A stretch of DNA of 56,767 nucleotides from Bradyrhizobium sp. (lineage in GTDB: Bacteria; Pseudomonadota; Alphaproteobacteria; Rhizobiales; Xanthobacteraceae): the NCBI GenBank assembly GCA_028290305.1, contig JAQGKC010000344.1:1-56767 (forward strand), read 5' to 3'. The notes under the pieces were generated by a model that did no database searches, had not been told where the DNA came from, and saw nothing but the letters and a program-made list of their open reading frames with translations. Numbering within the stretch: position 1 is the stretch's first letter; each line of letters opens with the position of its first letter. Shown here in pieces: positions 39,734 through 47,813 of this stretch. The position numbers and the translations under genes were made by a program.

Positions 39734-40315
39734 TCACTCCGCTTCCCGCCCCCGCGCGAGAAGCTTCAATGCCTGCTCGGCGCGATGCATTGGCGCGAGG
39801 CTGCGGTAGGTTCGCGCGAGCAACAGCGCGCCTTCGAGTTGGCTGAGCACCGTGGTTGCGACCAGATCGGCGTCATCCGTCGTCATGCCGAAGCGCTCCA
39901 GCCCGCGTTTGATTTCATTTTCCCATTTCTGAAAGGCGGTACGCGTCGCGGCGCCGAGCACGTCGGATTGCGCTGATGTTTCCAGCGCGGTGGTCGCGAT
40001 CGGACAGCCTTCGCTGTAGCCGGACTTTTCCAGATCGGACGCCATGCCGCGCGCGATACGTGTGAGAAAAGCTTCGGCATTTTCGGAGGTCTCGGCAGCA
40101 TGCGCGATGGCCTGACGCACGGCTTCGCCGGCGAGCGTCAAGGTGGCCTCGCCGATCTCCTCCTTGCCTTTTGGAAAATGGAAATAGAGCGAGCCGCGCG
40201 GCGAGCCACCGGCGGCCAGAATGTCGTGCAGCGCGGTGCCGTGATAGCCCTGCTGGCGGAACAATCTGGCGGCGGCGGCCAGTGTTTTCCCTTTGGAATC
40301 AGAAGCTTTTGCCAT
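39734..40315 (-). CDS. TetR family transcriptional regulator (LmrA/YxaF-like)
   Basis: 193-residue regulator. The N-terminal helix-turn-helix is KTLAAAARLFRQQGYHGTAL, with SPRGSLYFHFPKGKEEI completing the domain (about 1-60). The C-terminal ligand domain has a GCPIATTALETS segment seen in the LmrA/YxaF group, whose members repress efflux or oxidoreductase genes until they bind a small ligand. It is divergent from the exported SnoaL-like gene, with operator-like dyads in the 51-base gap. ATG 40315 is chosen. Confidence 0.88.
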   Translation of the reverse strand: MAKASDSKGKTLAAAARLFRQQGYHGTALHDILAAGGSPRGSLYFHFPKGKEEIGEATLTLAGEAVRQAIAHAAETSENAEAFLTRIARGMASDLEKSGYSEGCPIATTALETSAQSDVLGAATRTAFQKWENEIKRGLERFGMTTDDADLVATTVLSQLEGALLLARTYRSLAPMHRAEQALKLLARGREAE

Positions 40316-40339
40316 ATGCGAAAATATCAGTTGCAAATC

Positions 40340-40375
40340 AGTATGTCGACCTTCATAATATGTAGGATGACATAC
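40340..40375. promoter_or_regulatory. Putative TetR operator(s)
   Basis: Two overlapping dyads lie between the TetR gene and its divergent neighbour: TATGT-AGGATG-ACATA (40359-40374, a 16-base palindrome over the start codon at 40367), and GTATGTC (40341-40347) with GACATAC (40369-40375). Palindromes of this size are typical for TetR dimers. The TetR protein probably represses both genes here. Confidence 0.5.
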
Positions 40376-40897
40376 ATACTATTCGTTGCCGCAGTGTTGT
40401 CCCTCCTTCCGGTTCCCAGCCGCGCGGAGGCCCAACAGACGCCCATCAGCATCCAGGAAAAAGCCATGACCAGCCTCACCGAAGAACAAGCCCGCGCTGC
40501 CATCGCGCCCTGGTACAGCCTGTTCAACGTCGCCAGCCGGGGCGATGTCAAAGCCATTCAGGAGCAAATCCTGACGGAAGATTACGAATCCTGTGCCGGC
40601 TATCTACCGGGGGAATGCTGGGGCCGCGAGACCTCGATCAAGGTGGTCTCGAACTTCGCCAATACCATTCCCGACATGAAATTCGACATCAAGGAGATGC
40701 TGGTCGCAGGCGACCGCGTGATCGTGCGCGGCGAGGTCACCGGCACGCCTGCCGGTGACCTGTTCGGCGTGCCGCACTCCGGCAAGAGCTTCAAGATCAT
40801 GGCCGTCGATATCCAGACCATCCGGGACGGCAGGATCGCCAAAACCTTCCATATGGAAAACTGGCTCAGCGCCATCGGACAACTTCGCGCCAAATAG
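40367..40897 (+). CDS. Exported SnoaL-like polyketide-cyclase-fold protein
   Basis: 176-residue protein with a signal peptide (MTYILFVAAVLSLLPVPSRAEA) and a SnoaL/NTF2-fold domain (about 45-176, with ARAAIAPWYSLFNVASRGD, TIPDMKFDIKEMLVAGDRVI, and FHMENWLSAIGQL). The last parts match the 'ester cyclase' group. The export signal is unusual for this group; a cytosolic version could begin at a Met near residue 33. It is divergent from the TetR gene, which likely regulates it. Confidence 0.8.
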   Translation: MTYILFVAAVLSLLPVPSRAEAQQTPISIQEKAMTSLTEEQARAAIAPWYSLFNVASRGDVKAIQEQILTEDYESCAGYLPGECWGRETSIKVVSNFANTIPDMKFDIKEMLVAGDRVIVRGEVTGTPAGDLFGVPHSGKSFKIMAVDIQTIRDGRIAKTFHMENWLSAIGQLRAK

Positions 40898-41036
40898 GCG
40901 CTGCTTCGTGTACAATGCGGCTGTAAAACCGCAGCTTTGGCGTTATTTCTTCGCCAGGGCAACGCGCCTGCCGCTCGCCTCTTTCGGATTTGGGCGGTAG
41001 TTTGGTCCGCATCGATTCGACGAGGTTCCAGAAATC

Positions 41037-41651
41037 ATGACCATCCGCCTGCATCGCGGCGATCTGCCCGATCTGTCCCGCTACACTGATTCCGTAGCGA
41101 TCGATACCGAGACCATGGGGTTGCATCCGCATCGCGACCGGCTCTGCGTGGTTCAACTGTCGAGCGGCGACGGCAGCGCCGATGTGGTGCAGATTCCGAA
41201 GGACCACATCGACGCGCCGAATCTGAAGGCGCTGCTGGCCAATCCGAAGATCACGAAAATCTTCCACTTCGCGCGATTCGATCTTGCCGCGCTCTACAAC
41301 GCGCTCGGGGTGATGCCGCAGCCGGTGTACTGCACCAAGATCGCCTCGCGGCTTTGCCGCACCTACACGGATCGTCATGGCCTGAAGGACTTGGTGCGCG
41401 AGGTGCTCAACATCGATCTGTCCAAGCAGCAGCAATCGAGCGACTGGGGCTCGCAGACCCTGAGCGAGGCGCAACTGGCTTATGCGGCCTCCGACGTGCT
41501 GCATCTGCATTCCCTGCGCGAACGCCTCGATGCCATGCTGGCGCGCGAGAGCCGCACCGAACTCGCGCAAGCCTGTTTCGAATTTCTGCCGACGCGGGCC
41601 AAACTCGATCTGCAGGGCTGGGACACCGAAGACATCTTCGCCCATTCGTAA
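41037..41651 (+). CDS. nrnC: NrnC-type 3'-5' exoribonuclease (RNase D-like)
   Basis: Single-domain DEDDy exonuclease, 204 residues, without the HRDC domains of RNase D. Metal ligands are Asp23 and Glu25 in IDTETMG, Asp82 in HFARFDLAAL, and Asp153 with Tyr149 in YAASDV. Length and opening match the alphaproteobacterial NrnC group, which degrades very short RNAs (including pGpG from c-di-GMP breakdown) in species lacking Orn. It immediately precedes the lptC-lptA block. Confidence 0.85.
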   Translation: MTIRLHRGDLPDLSRYTDSVAIDTETMGLHPHRDRLCVVQLSSGDGSADVVQIPKDHIDAPNLKALLANPKITKIFHFARFDLAALYNALGVMPQPVYCTKIASRLCRTYTDRHGLKDLVREVLNIDLSKQQQSSDWGSQTLSEAQLAYAASDVLHLHSLRERLDAMLARESRTELAQACFEFLPTRAKLDLQGWDTEDIFAHS

Positions 41652-41752
41652 GCCGGAAACGGCGCTTTACGCCGGCTGCCGCCCCGTTTCCGTCACACTC
41701 TTAGCACGAGTGTCCGGCTGCATGATCCGGCGATCCCGGGTAGAATGGGGGA

Positions 41753-41895
41753 GTGCGGTCAGCAAAAGTGGACACCGGTTTTGCCGGACAAACGTCTCGT
41801 TTGTCCGGAGATCGCGCCCCAAACAATTGAAGGAGCGCATGATCTTTTCGCCAAATCGCTTACACTTTGGCGGATCATGCGCTAACGACGCCAGC
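41753..41895. repeat. Mosaic intergenic repeat (copy 1)
   Basis: Contains AAGTGGACACCGG (41766-41778), a perfect 11-base dyad CCGGACAAACG/CGTTTGTCCGG with TCT loop (41784-41808), and a large nested dyad: AGCGCATGATC (41834-41844) with GATCATGCGCT (41873-41883), enclosing CGCCAAA/TTTGGCG. Its core word recurs at 49793-49807. It lies in the gap before lptC. Confidence 0.75.
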
Positions 41896-41909
41896 GCTTT
41901 GGAGCAGCG

Positions 41910-42686
41910 GTGAATTCGGTTCAGAGCCCAGCCTATCAAGCCGGAATGGACGCGCGCTTTGCCATCGCCGCGCGCCACAGCCGGATGGTGCGGGTGCTGC
42001 GCATCGCGGTCCCGGCCGCGGTGATCCTGGCGATGGCGACGATTGTCGCGGTATCGATCTTCAATCCATTTCGGATGCTGCTGCCCAAGCTGCCGCTCGA
42101 CATGGGAAACCTCGTCGTCTCCGGCACCAAGATCACGATGGAATCGCCGCATCTGTCCGGCTACACCGCGACCGATCGGCGACCGTACGAAGTCTGGGCT
42201 AAGACCGCGACCCAGGATGTGACCGATCCGGACCATCTCGATCTCAGGACGTTACGCGCCAAGGTCCTGCAGGAAGATCAGTCGACCATCACGCTGGATG
42301 CGAAAAAAGGATTAATGGATACCAAGCAGCAGTTGCTGGACCTGCATGACGATATCTTTTTGCAAACTTCCACAGGCTATGAGGCGCGCCTCAGCCAGGC
42401 GTTTGTCGACATGGGCAAGGGCACGGTGTCTTCGGACGAACATGTCGATGTCAAACTGACGAATGGAACGCTTTCTTCCGACCGGCTTCGGATTACCGGG
42501 GGCGGAGAAGTGATAAGATTCGAAGGCAATGTCGTAATGCATCTGGATAAACTGCCTGATCCCGATCCGCCGGATCAGTCTGCCAGCGCTTCCGCGGCGC
42601 CCGAACCTGCTCCTGCTCCTGCTCCTGCTCCGGCTCGTCCCGGCAAGACGCGGTCTTCCTCCAGCAAGACCGCCAACCCGAAATGA
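41910..42686 (+). CDS. lptC: LPS export periplasmic protein LptC
   Basis: 258-residue bitopic protein that receives LPS from LptBFG and passes it to LptA. One N-terminal membrane helix (about 33-53, RIAVPAAVILAMATIVAVSIF) is followed by the LptC beta-jellyroll domain. A Pro/Ala repeat (PAPAPAPAPARPGK) at the C-terminus is encoded by four CCTGCT units at 42606-42629. The start is GTG 41910, after GGAG. It is followed within five bases by lptA. Confidence 0.9.
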   Translation: MNSVQSPAYQAGMDARFAIAARHSRMVRVLRIAVPAAVILAMATIVAVSIFNPFRMLLPKLPLDMGNLVVSGTKITMESPHLSGYTATDRRPYEVWAKTATQDVTDPDHLDLRTLRAKVLQEDQSTITLDAKKGLMDTKQQLLDLHDDIFLQTSTGYEARLSQAFVDMGKGTVSSDEHVDVKLTNGTLSSDRLRITGGGEVIRFEGNVVMHLDKLPDPDPPDQSASASAAPEPAPAPAPAPARPGKTRSSSSKTANPK

Positions 42687-42690
42687 TTTC

Positions 42691-43416
42691 ATGATGATGT
42701 TTTCCTCGCGCAGCACTCCGACCAGGCGGATCGCGCGGTGCGTTTGTACGACGGCGTTCGTGCTCGCGCTGATCGCGTGCGGTGAAGCTGGTGCGCAGAG
42801 CGCGGTGCAGGGCGTGCCCAATGCCATGCAAGGCTTCTCGCAGAATCGCGACCAACCGATTCAGATCGAGGCCGCCACGCTCGAGATGCGCGACAAGAAA
42901 AAGGAAGCGACATTCTCCGGCAACGTAAAGGTGGTGCAAGGCGACACCACCATGACGTCCAAGACGCTGGTGGTGTTCTACGATTCGAACACTGCCCCCG
43001 CAGCAGCCCCGGCCGGGACGCCGGCGGCCAGCGCGAAGGCTCCGGCAAAATCGGCGCCGATCCAGTCCGCGACCCCCGGTCCCGGCGGCAGCTCGTCGAT
43101 ACGCCGGCTGGAAGCCAGAGGCAGCGTGGTCGTCACCCAGAAGGACCAGGTCGTGACCGGCGAAACCGCTGTGTTCGATACCAAGACCAATCTCGTCACC
43201 ATGTTGGGCGGCGTCGTTTTGACCCAGGGCAAAAATGTGCTGCGCGGCGACCGGCTGATGGTCGACATGACGACGGGCGTGTCGCGGGTGGAATCCGACA
43301 GCGGGCGCGTGCAGGGCCTGTTTCAATCGTCCGGCCAGGGCGGACCAATCATCCCGGGCGCGGCGCCGCCTCCCGCCACACCGTCGGGGCCGGGTGCCTC
43401 AAATAAACCGAAATAA
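42691..43416 (+). CDS. lptA: LPS export periplasmic protein LptA (OstA-like)
   Basis: 241-residue periplasmic bridge protein of the LPS transport chain. A signal-like N-terminus (RCVCTTAFVLALIACGEAGAQ) is followed by the OstA domain with its repeats (QIEAATLEMRDKKKEATFSG, and KDQVVTGETAVFDTKTN). Between them is a low-complexity Ala/Pro insert (about residues 101-136) absent from E. coli LptA, and a Pro/Gly-rich tail ends the protein. Start ATG 42691. Confidence 0.9.
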   Translation: MMMFSSRSTPTRRIARCVCTTAFVLALIACGEAGAQSAVQGVPNAMQGFSQNRDQPIQIEAATLEMRDKKKEATFSGNVKVVQGDTTMTSKTLVVFYDSNTAPAAAPAGTPAASAKAPAKSAPIQSATPGPGGSSSIRRLEARGSVVVTQKDQVVTGETAVFDTKTNLVTMLGGVVLTQGKNVLRGDRLMVDMTTGVSRVESDSGRVQGLFQSSGQGGPIIPGAAPPPATPSGPGASNKPK

Positions 43417-43622
43417 TATCAATCACTTGTCTGATATCTGCAGGCGGCGAGGTTGAAGCCCGCCCCACGAGTCTGTATCTACCCTCGGCTCGGCACGCGC
43501 GCTGCGCCTCAAAATCGAGGGTGTTTCGCTGGGCAAGGGACATCCATTCATTCATGTTGCGCGCTAAATCGAATCGCCGCGGCGGGTTGCGGAATCACCG
43601 TGAAAGGCTGAGCTAAGCGGGG

Positions 43623-44618
43623 ATGGTGGATTTACTCGGCATGTTCCGTCGACGCCCGGCGAAACGCAGTCCGCCAGGATTTGCGCGCTCGCGCGTGGAC
43701 ATCACCGCGCTTGGCGACACAGTGGGCGACATGCTGCAAAGCCCGGTGCGCGACGCGCCTCCGATTGCCCGCGGCGCGCCTCCCATTGCGCGCGAGGCGC
43801 CGCTACCGAAACCGGATGCTCCTCGGGCCGAAGCGCCGCGCCCGCCGCGGGCCAAGACCAATGGCGCCGCCGCTGCGCCACGGCTGGCGCAGCGCGCTGG
43901 TTATCTGGCTGTGCATAGCGTGGAAAAAAGTTTCGGCACGCGCCAGGTCGTGCGTGGCGTCAGCATCTATGTTCGCCGTGGCGAGGCGGTTGGTCTGCTG
44001 GGCCCGAATGGCGCCGGCAAGACCACAGTGTTCTACATGATCACCGGCCTGATCCCGGCCGACCGCGGCACGATTGAGCTGGATGGCCACGACGTCACCA
44101 AACTGCCGATGTATCAGCGCGCCCGGCTTGGGATCGGTTACCTGCCGCAGGAAGCTTCGATCTTTCGCGGTCTCTCGGTTGAGCAGAATATTCGCGCGGT
44201 GCTCGAGGTCGTCGAACCCTCGAGGAAAAAACGCGAGGCCGAACTCGATTCCCTGCTCGACGAGTTCAACATCACGCGACTGCGCAAAACACCGTCGATT
44301 GCGTTGTCCGGCGGTGAGCGGCGCCGCGTCGAGATCGCTCGCGCGCTTGCAACCCGTCCGAATTACATGCTGCTCGACGAACCGTTCGCCGGTATCGATC
44401 CGATCGCCGTGGGCGACATTCAGGACCTTGTCCGCCATCTCACCAATCGCGGCATCGGCGTGCTGATCACCGACCATAATGTGCGGGAAACGCTTGGACT
44501 GACCGACCGCGCCTATATCGTCTATGCCGGAGAGATCTTGACGGAAGGCTCGCCAGACGAGATCGTCAATGATCCGGATGTGCGCCGTCTTTACCTTGGC
44601 GAGGAATTCCGCCTCTAA
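43623..44618 (+). CDS. lptB: LPS export ABC transporter ATPase LptB
   Basis: ATPase of the LptBFG inner-membrane transporter. It has Walker A GPNGAGKTT (127-135), the signature LSGGERRRVEIARAL, Walker B YMLLDEPFAGIDP, and the H-switch ITDHN. Typical LptB is about 240 residues. This 331-residue protein carries an extra N-terminal region of about 90 residues, rich in Pro/Ala/Arg, with a small duplicated APPIAR unit. It follows lptA by about 200 bases, and lptFG are elsewhere. rpoN follows. Confidence 0.93.
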   Translation: MVDLLGMFRRRPAKRSPPGFARSRVDITALGDTVGDMLQSPVRDAPPIARGAPPIAREAPLPKPDAPRAEAPRPPRAKTNGAAAAPRLAQRAGYLAVHSVEKSFGTRQVVRGVSIYVRRGEAVGLLGPNGAGKTTVFYMITGLIPADRGTIELDGHDVTKLPMYQRARLGIGYLPQEASIFRGLSVEQNIRAVLEVVEPSRKKREAELDSLLDEFNITRLRKTPSIALSGGERRRVEIARALATRPNYMLLDEPFAGIDPIAVGDIQDLVRHLTNRGIGVLITDHNVRETLGLTDRAYIVYAGEILTEGSPDEIVNDPDVRRLYLGEEFRL

Positions 44619-44669
44619 TCCATTTTTCCAATTCGTCAAGCCGTGTACATCGGCTTTGGACTAGTTTAA

Positions 44670-44707
44670 GCAAGAATCGGACCAACTTTTTTAGGATCGG
44701 TTCTTGC
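44670..44707. promoter_or_regulatory. Inverted repeat in the rpoN leader
   Basis: GCAAGAATCGGACC (44670-44683) against GGATCGGTTCTTGC (44694-44707): 11 of 14 pairs, with a loop of ten bases. It ends four bases before the rpoN ATG and covers the ribosome-binding area, so it could mask translation or serve as an operator. Confidence 0.4.
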
Positions 44708-44711
44708 CTCC

Positions 44712-46373
44712 ATGGCGTTGACGCAGAGATTAGAGTTCCGCCAATCCCAGTCGTTGGTGATGACGCCGCAGCTGATGCAGGCGATCAAGCTGCTGCAGCT
44801 GTCCAATCTCGACCTCTCCGCTTTCGTCGAGGAGGAACTGGAACGAAACCCGCTGCTCGAACGCGCCAATGACGGCACCGAGCCTCCGGTCGCGGGCGAA
44901 CCCATGCCGGAGCGGGCTGAATTTTCCGGTTCCGATGATTTGGGCTCAGTCTACGGCGACGACGCCGGCGCCGATCGTTCGGAGATGGCCAATGGCGCCG
45001 CCGGCGACAATTTCGAGCCGGTCCAGGAAGAATGGATGAACAGCGATCTCGGCAGCCGCGCCGAGATCGAGCAGACCCTCGACACCGGCCTCGACAACGT
45101 GTTTTCCGAGGAGCCCTCCGAGGCCGCCGCACGGACCGCGCAGGACGCGGCGCCGACCGCCTACACCGAATGGGGCGGCGGCGCATCCAATGATGACAGC
45201 TACAACCTTGAAGCCTTTGTCGCCGCCGAGATTACGCTTGGCAGTCATCTCGCCGAACAATTGGCGGTGGCCTTCACAGCACCTGCGCAACGCATGATCG
45301 GTCAATACCTCATCGATCTGGTGGACGAGGCAGGTTACCTGCCGCCGGATCTGGGCCAGGCCGCCGACCGGCTCGGGGCTTCGCCCGACGATGTCGAAGC
45401 GGTGCTTGCGGTGCTGCAGAAATTCGATCCGCCCGGCGTTTGCGCGCGAAGCCTGAGCGAGTGTCTTGCGATCCAGTTGCGTGAGCTCAATCGCTACGAC
45501 CCTGCAATGCAGGCGCTGGTCGAGCATCTCGATCTTCTGGCGAAGCGCGATATTGCAGGTTTGCGAAAATTCTGCGGTGTCGATGATGAGGACATCACCG
45601 ACATGATCGGCGAAATTCGCCGTCTCGATCCGAAGCCGGGTTTGAAATTCGGCGCGGCGCGGATGCAGACCATGGTGCCGGATGTCTATGTGCGGCCTGG
45701 GCCCGATGGCGGCTGGCATGTCGAACTCAACAGCGACACCTTGCCGAGAGTGCTGGTCAATCAGGTCTATTATACCGAACTGTCGAAGACGATCCGCAAG
45801 GATGGCGACAAATCCTATTTCACCGATTGCCTGCAGAACGCGACGTGGCTGGTGCGTGCGCTCGATCAGCGCGCCCGCACCATCCTGAAAGTCGCGACCG
45901 AGATCGTGCGCCAGCAGGATGGCTTCTTCACCCACGGCGTGGCGCATCTGCGGCCGCTTAACCTCATGGCGGTGGCGGACGCGATCCAGATGCATGAATC
46001 GACGGTGTCGCGGGTGACCGCGAACAAATACATGGCGACCAATCGCGGCAGCTTTGAATTAAAGTATTTCTTCACCGCGTCGATCGCGTCGGCCGACGGC
46101 GGCGAAGCCCATTCGGCGGAGGCCGTCCGTCATCACATCAAGCAACTGATCGATGCGGAAAATCCGGCGGTGATTCTCTCCGACGACACCATCGTGGAAC
46201 GATTGCGCGAATCCGGCATTGATATCGCCCGTCGCACCGTTGCGAAATATCGCGAAGCGATGCGAATCCCGTCCTCGGTGCAGCGCCGCCGCGACAAACA
46301 GAGCATGCTCGGTAATGCGCTTTCGGCACCCGCCGCCTCGTCCGACCGGTCCCGCGACACCGCGCCGGCTTGA
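44712..46373 (+). CDS. rpoN: RNA polymerase sigma-54 factor
   Basis: Alternative sigma factor for nitrogen and related genes, requiring enhancer-binding ATPases. The 553-residue protein has region I (QRLEFRQSQSLVMTPQLMQAIKLLQ), an acidic linker (about 55-150), the core-binding domain, the helix-turn-helix (LMAVADAIQMHESTVSRVTANK), and the C-terminal RpoN box ARRTVAKYREAM. It sits between lptB and hpf in the usual alphaproteobacterial order. Confidence 0.97.
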   Translation: MALTQRLEFRQSQSLVMTPQLMQAIKLLQLSNLDLSAFVEEELERNPLLERANDGTEPPVAGEPMPERAEFSGSDDLGSVYGDDAGADRSEMANGAAGDNFEPVQEEWMNSDLGSRAEIEQTLDTGLDNVFSEEPSEAAARTAQDAAPTAYTEWGGGASNDDSYNLEAFVAAEITLGSHLAEQLAVAFTAPAQRMIGQYLIDLVDEAGYLPPDLGQAADRLGASPDDVEAVLAVLQKFDPPGVCARSLSECLAIQLRELNRYDPAMQALVEHLDLLAKRDIAGLRKFCGVDDEDITDMIGEIRRLDPKPGLKFGAARMQTMVPDVYVRPGPDGGWHVELNSDTLPRVLVNQVYYTELSKTIRKDGDKSYFTDCLQNATWLVRALDQRARTILKVATEIVRQQDGFFTHGVAHLRPLNLMAVADAIQMHESTVSRVTANKYMATNRGSFELKYFFTASIASADGGEAHSAEAVRHHIKQLIDAENPAVILSDDTIVERLRESGIDIARRTVAKYREAMRIPSSVQRRRDKQSMLGNALSAPAASSDRSRDTAPA

Positions 46374-46433
46374 TTGCGTCCCGGCCAAATCGGGATAGTG
46401 TCGGCTCTATTCCAGACCAATCGAGGCATCAAA

Positions 46434-47039
46434 ATGACTCTCCGGATCTCGGGAAAAAGCATCAATGTCGGCGAGGCGCTGCGCGGGCGCGTCAGCGAGC
46501 GCACCGATGAAGTGCTTCGCAAGTATTTCGACGGCAATTATTCCGGCCACATCACGCTGAGCAAGGATGGTTTCGGTTTCCGCACCGATTGTGCGCTGCA
46601 TCTGGATTCCGGAATCACGCTTGAGGCCGATTCCAACGCCGCGGATGCCTATGCCAGCGCCGATCAGGCGCTGCTCATGATCGAAAAGCGCCTGCGCCGC
46701 TACAAGAGCCGTCTCAAGGATCGCTCGGCCCGCAAGGCCTATGCGGCTTCCGCCGCACTTGCGGAAATAGCGGCGCCGACGCTGGATGCGCCGAGTTATG
46801 TCATCGAGGCGCCGGCCTCCGATGGCGAAGACGAGGTGAACGGCTACAATGCGGTGATCATCGCCGAGGCGACGACGTCGCTGAAGCGGCTTTCGGTCAG
46901 CGAAGCCGTGATGGAACTGGATTTGACCGGCGCCGCCTGCATGGTGTTCCAGCACGGCTCAAGCGGCCGGGTGAACATCATTTACCGGCGGGCAGACGGC
47001 AATGTCGGTTGGGTCGATCCCCCCGCGGTCAAAGGTTAA
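46434..47039 (+). CDS. hpf: Ribosome hibernation promoting factor (long form)
   Basis: Stabilises inactive 100S ribosomes in stationary phase. The 201-residue protein has the N-terminal HPF/RaiA domain (about 1-100, MTLRISGKSINVGEALRGRV) and the C-terminal dimerisation domain (about 140-200, LSVSEAVMELDLTGAACMVF, ending YRRADGNVGWVDP), so it is the long type that dimerises ribosomes without RMF. ATG 46434 follows GAGGCATC. It is placed between rpoN and ptsN, as in most proteobacteria. Confidence 0.94.
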   Translation: MTLRISGKSINVGEALRGRVSERTDEVLRKYFDGNYSGHITLSKDGFGFRTDCALHLDSGITLEADSNAADAYASADQALLMIEKRLRRYKSRLKDRSARKAYAASAALAEIAAPTLDAPSYVIEAPASDGEDEVNGYNAVIIAEATTSLKRLSVSEAVMELDLTGAACMVFQHGSSGRVNIIYRRADGNVGWVDPPAVKG

Positions 47040-47045
47040 CTTCCG

Positions 47046-47080
47046 GGGGGCGGGGCCGCCAATCGGCAATTGACGCCCCC
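47046..47080 (+). terminator. GC-rich hairpin after hpf
   Basis: GGGGGCG (47046-47052) pairs with CGCCCCC (47074-47080), with an inner GCCG-CCAAT-CGGC stem. There is no T tract, so it is a candidate for Rho-independent slowing or RNA processing rather than a proven terminator. It lies before the ptsN sigma-54 site. Confidence 0.35.
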
Positions 47081-47140
47081 AGGCACCCTCCCTATGGTCC
47101 GCCGCCCTGAAGGGGAGCGTGGGGAACCGTTTCGCGGGTG

Positions 47141-47156
47141 TTGGCACCGCTCTTGC
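47141..47156 (+). promoter_or_regulatory. Sigma-54 (-24/-12) promoter for ptsN
   Basis: TTGGCACCGCTCTTGC matches the TTGGCAC-N5-TTGC consensus: GG at 47143-47144 and GC at 47155-47156 are separated by exactly ten bases. Transcription would start near 47168, about 107 bases before ptsN. The sigma factor gene rpoN lies about 770 bases upstream, so this may be a feedback link. Confidence 0.65.
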
Positions 47157-47274
47157 GTTGGAGTAGAAGCCCACCAATTGGACCGGGTAAGCCCGCTTCC
47201 GCCTCGCCTTCTTGACGCCACCCCACTGAAACCTATTTCGCAACCTGACGGCTAAATTCACCTCGGAACGCCCA

Positions 47275-47736
47275 ATGACGATTACCGATCTGGTCGCACC
47301 CGAGGCGATTCTCCCGGCATTGAAGGTCAACAGCAAGAAACAGGCGCTGCAGGAGCTGGCGGCGCGGGCCGCTGTCCTGACCGGGCAGAACGAGCGTTCG
47401 GTTTTCGAAGTCCTGCTGCAGCGGGAGAAGCTAGGCACCACCGCCGTCGGCTACGGCGTCGCCATCCCGCACGGCAAGCTTCCCAAACTCGAAAAGCTGT
47501 TCGGTTTTTTCGCCCGTCTCGAACGCCCGATCGATTTCGAGGCGATGGACGGCCAGCCGGTCGATCTGGTGTTCCTGCTGCTGGCGCCGGAAGGCGCAGG
47601 CGCCGATCACCTGAAGGCGCTGGCGCGGATCGCGCGGCTGCTGCGGGATCAGGACGTCGCCAAGAAGCTGCGCGCCTCGCGCGACGCGCAGGCGATCTAT
47701 TCGGTGCTGGCGCTGCCGCCGGCGAGTGCGGCGTAG
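47275..47736 (+). CDS. ptsN: Nitrogen-PTS EIIA-like protein
   Basis: EIIA(Ntr), phosphoryl acceptor of the nitrogen-related phosphotransferase system, controlling K+ and carbon/nitrogen functions rather than sugar transport. The 153-residue protein has the phosphorylated histidine in GVAIPHGKLP (His66), the entry segment LQELAARAAVLTGQ, and the RPIDFEAMDGQPVDLVFLLL strand. It belongs to the rpoN-hpf-ptsN group; a sigma-54-like site precedes it. Confidence 0.95.
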   Translation: MTITDLVAPEAILPALKVNSKKQALQELAARAAVLTGQNERSVFEVLLQREKLGTTAVGYGVAIPHGKLPKLEKLFGFFARLERPIDFEAMDGQPVDLVFLLLAPEGAGADHLKALARIARLLRDQDVAKKLRASRDAQAIYSVLALPPASAA

Positions 47737-47813
47737 GGCAGCTAGCGCGACAGATATCGGACCGTTCTGCTGCCGTCATGGAGCAGGGTTTTGCCCAGCG
47801 ATTGACCCAGCCG

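Noticed and set aside
39734..40897. TetR with exported protein as a new defence module
   Set aside because: Only two genes, with an ordinary TetR-target arrangement and no nuclease or effector.
42606..42629. Phase-variation switch in lptC
   Set aside because: Six-base units keep the frame, so slippage would not turn the gene on or off.
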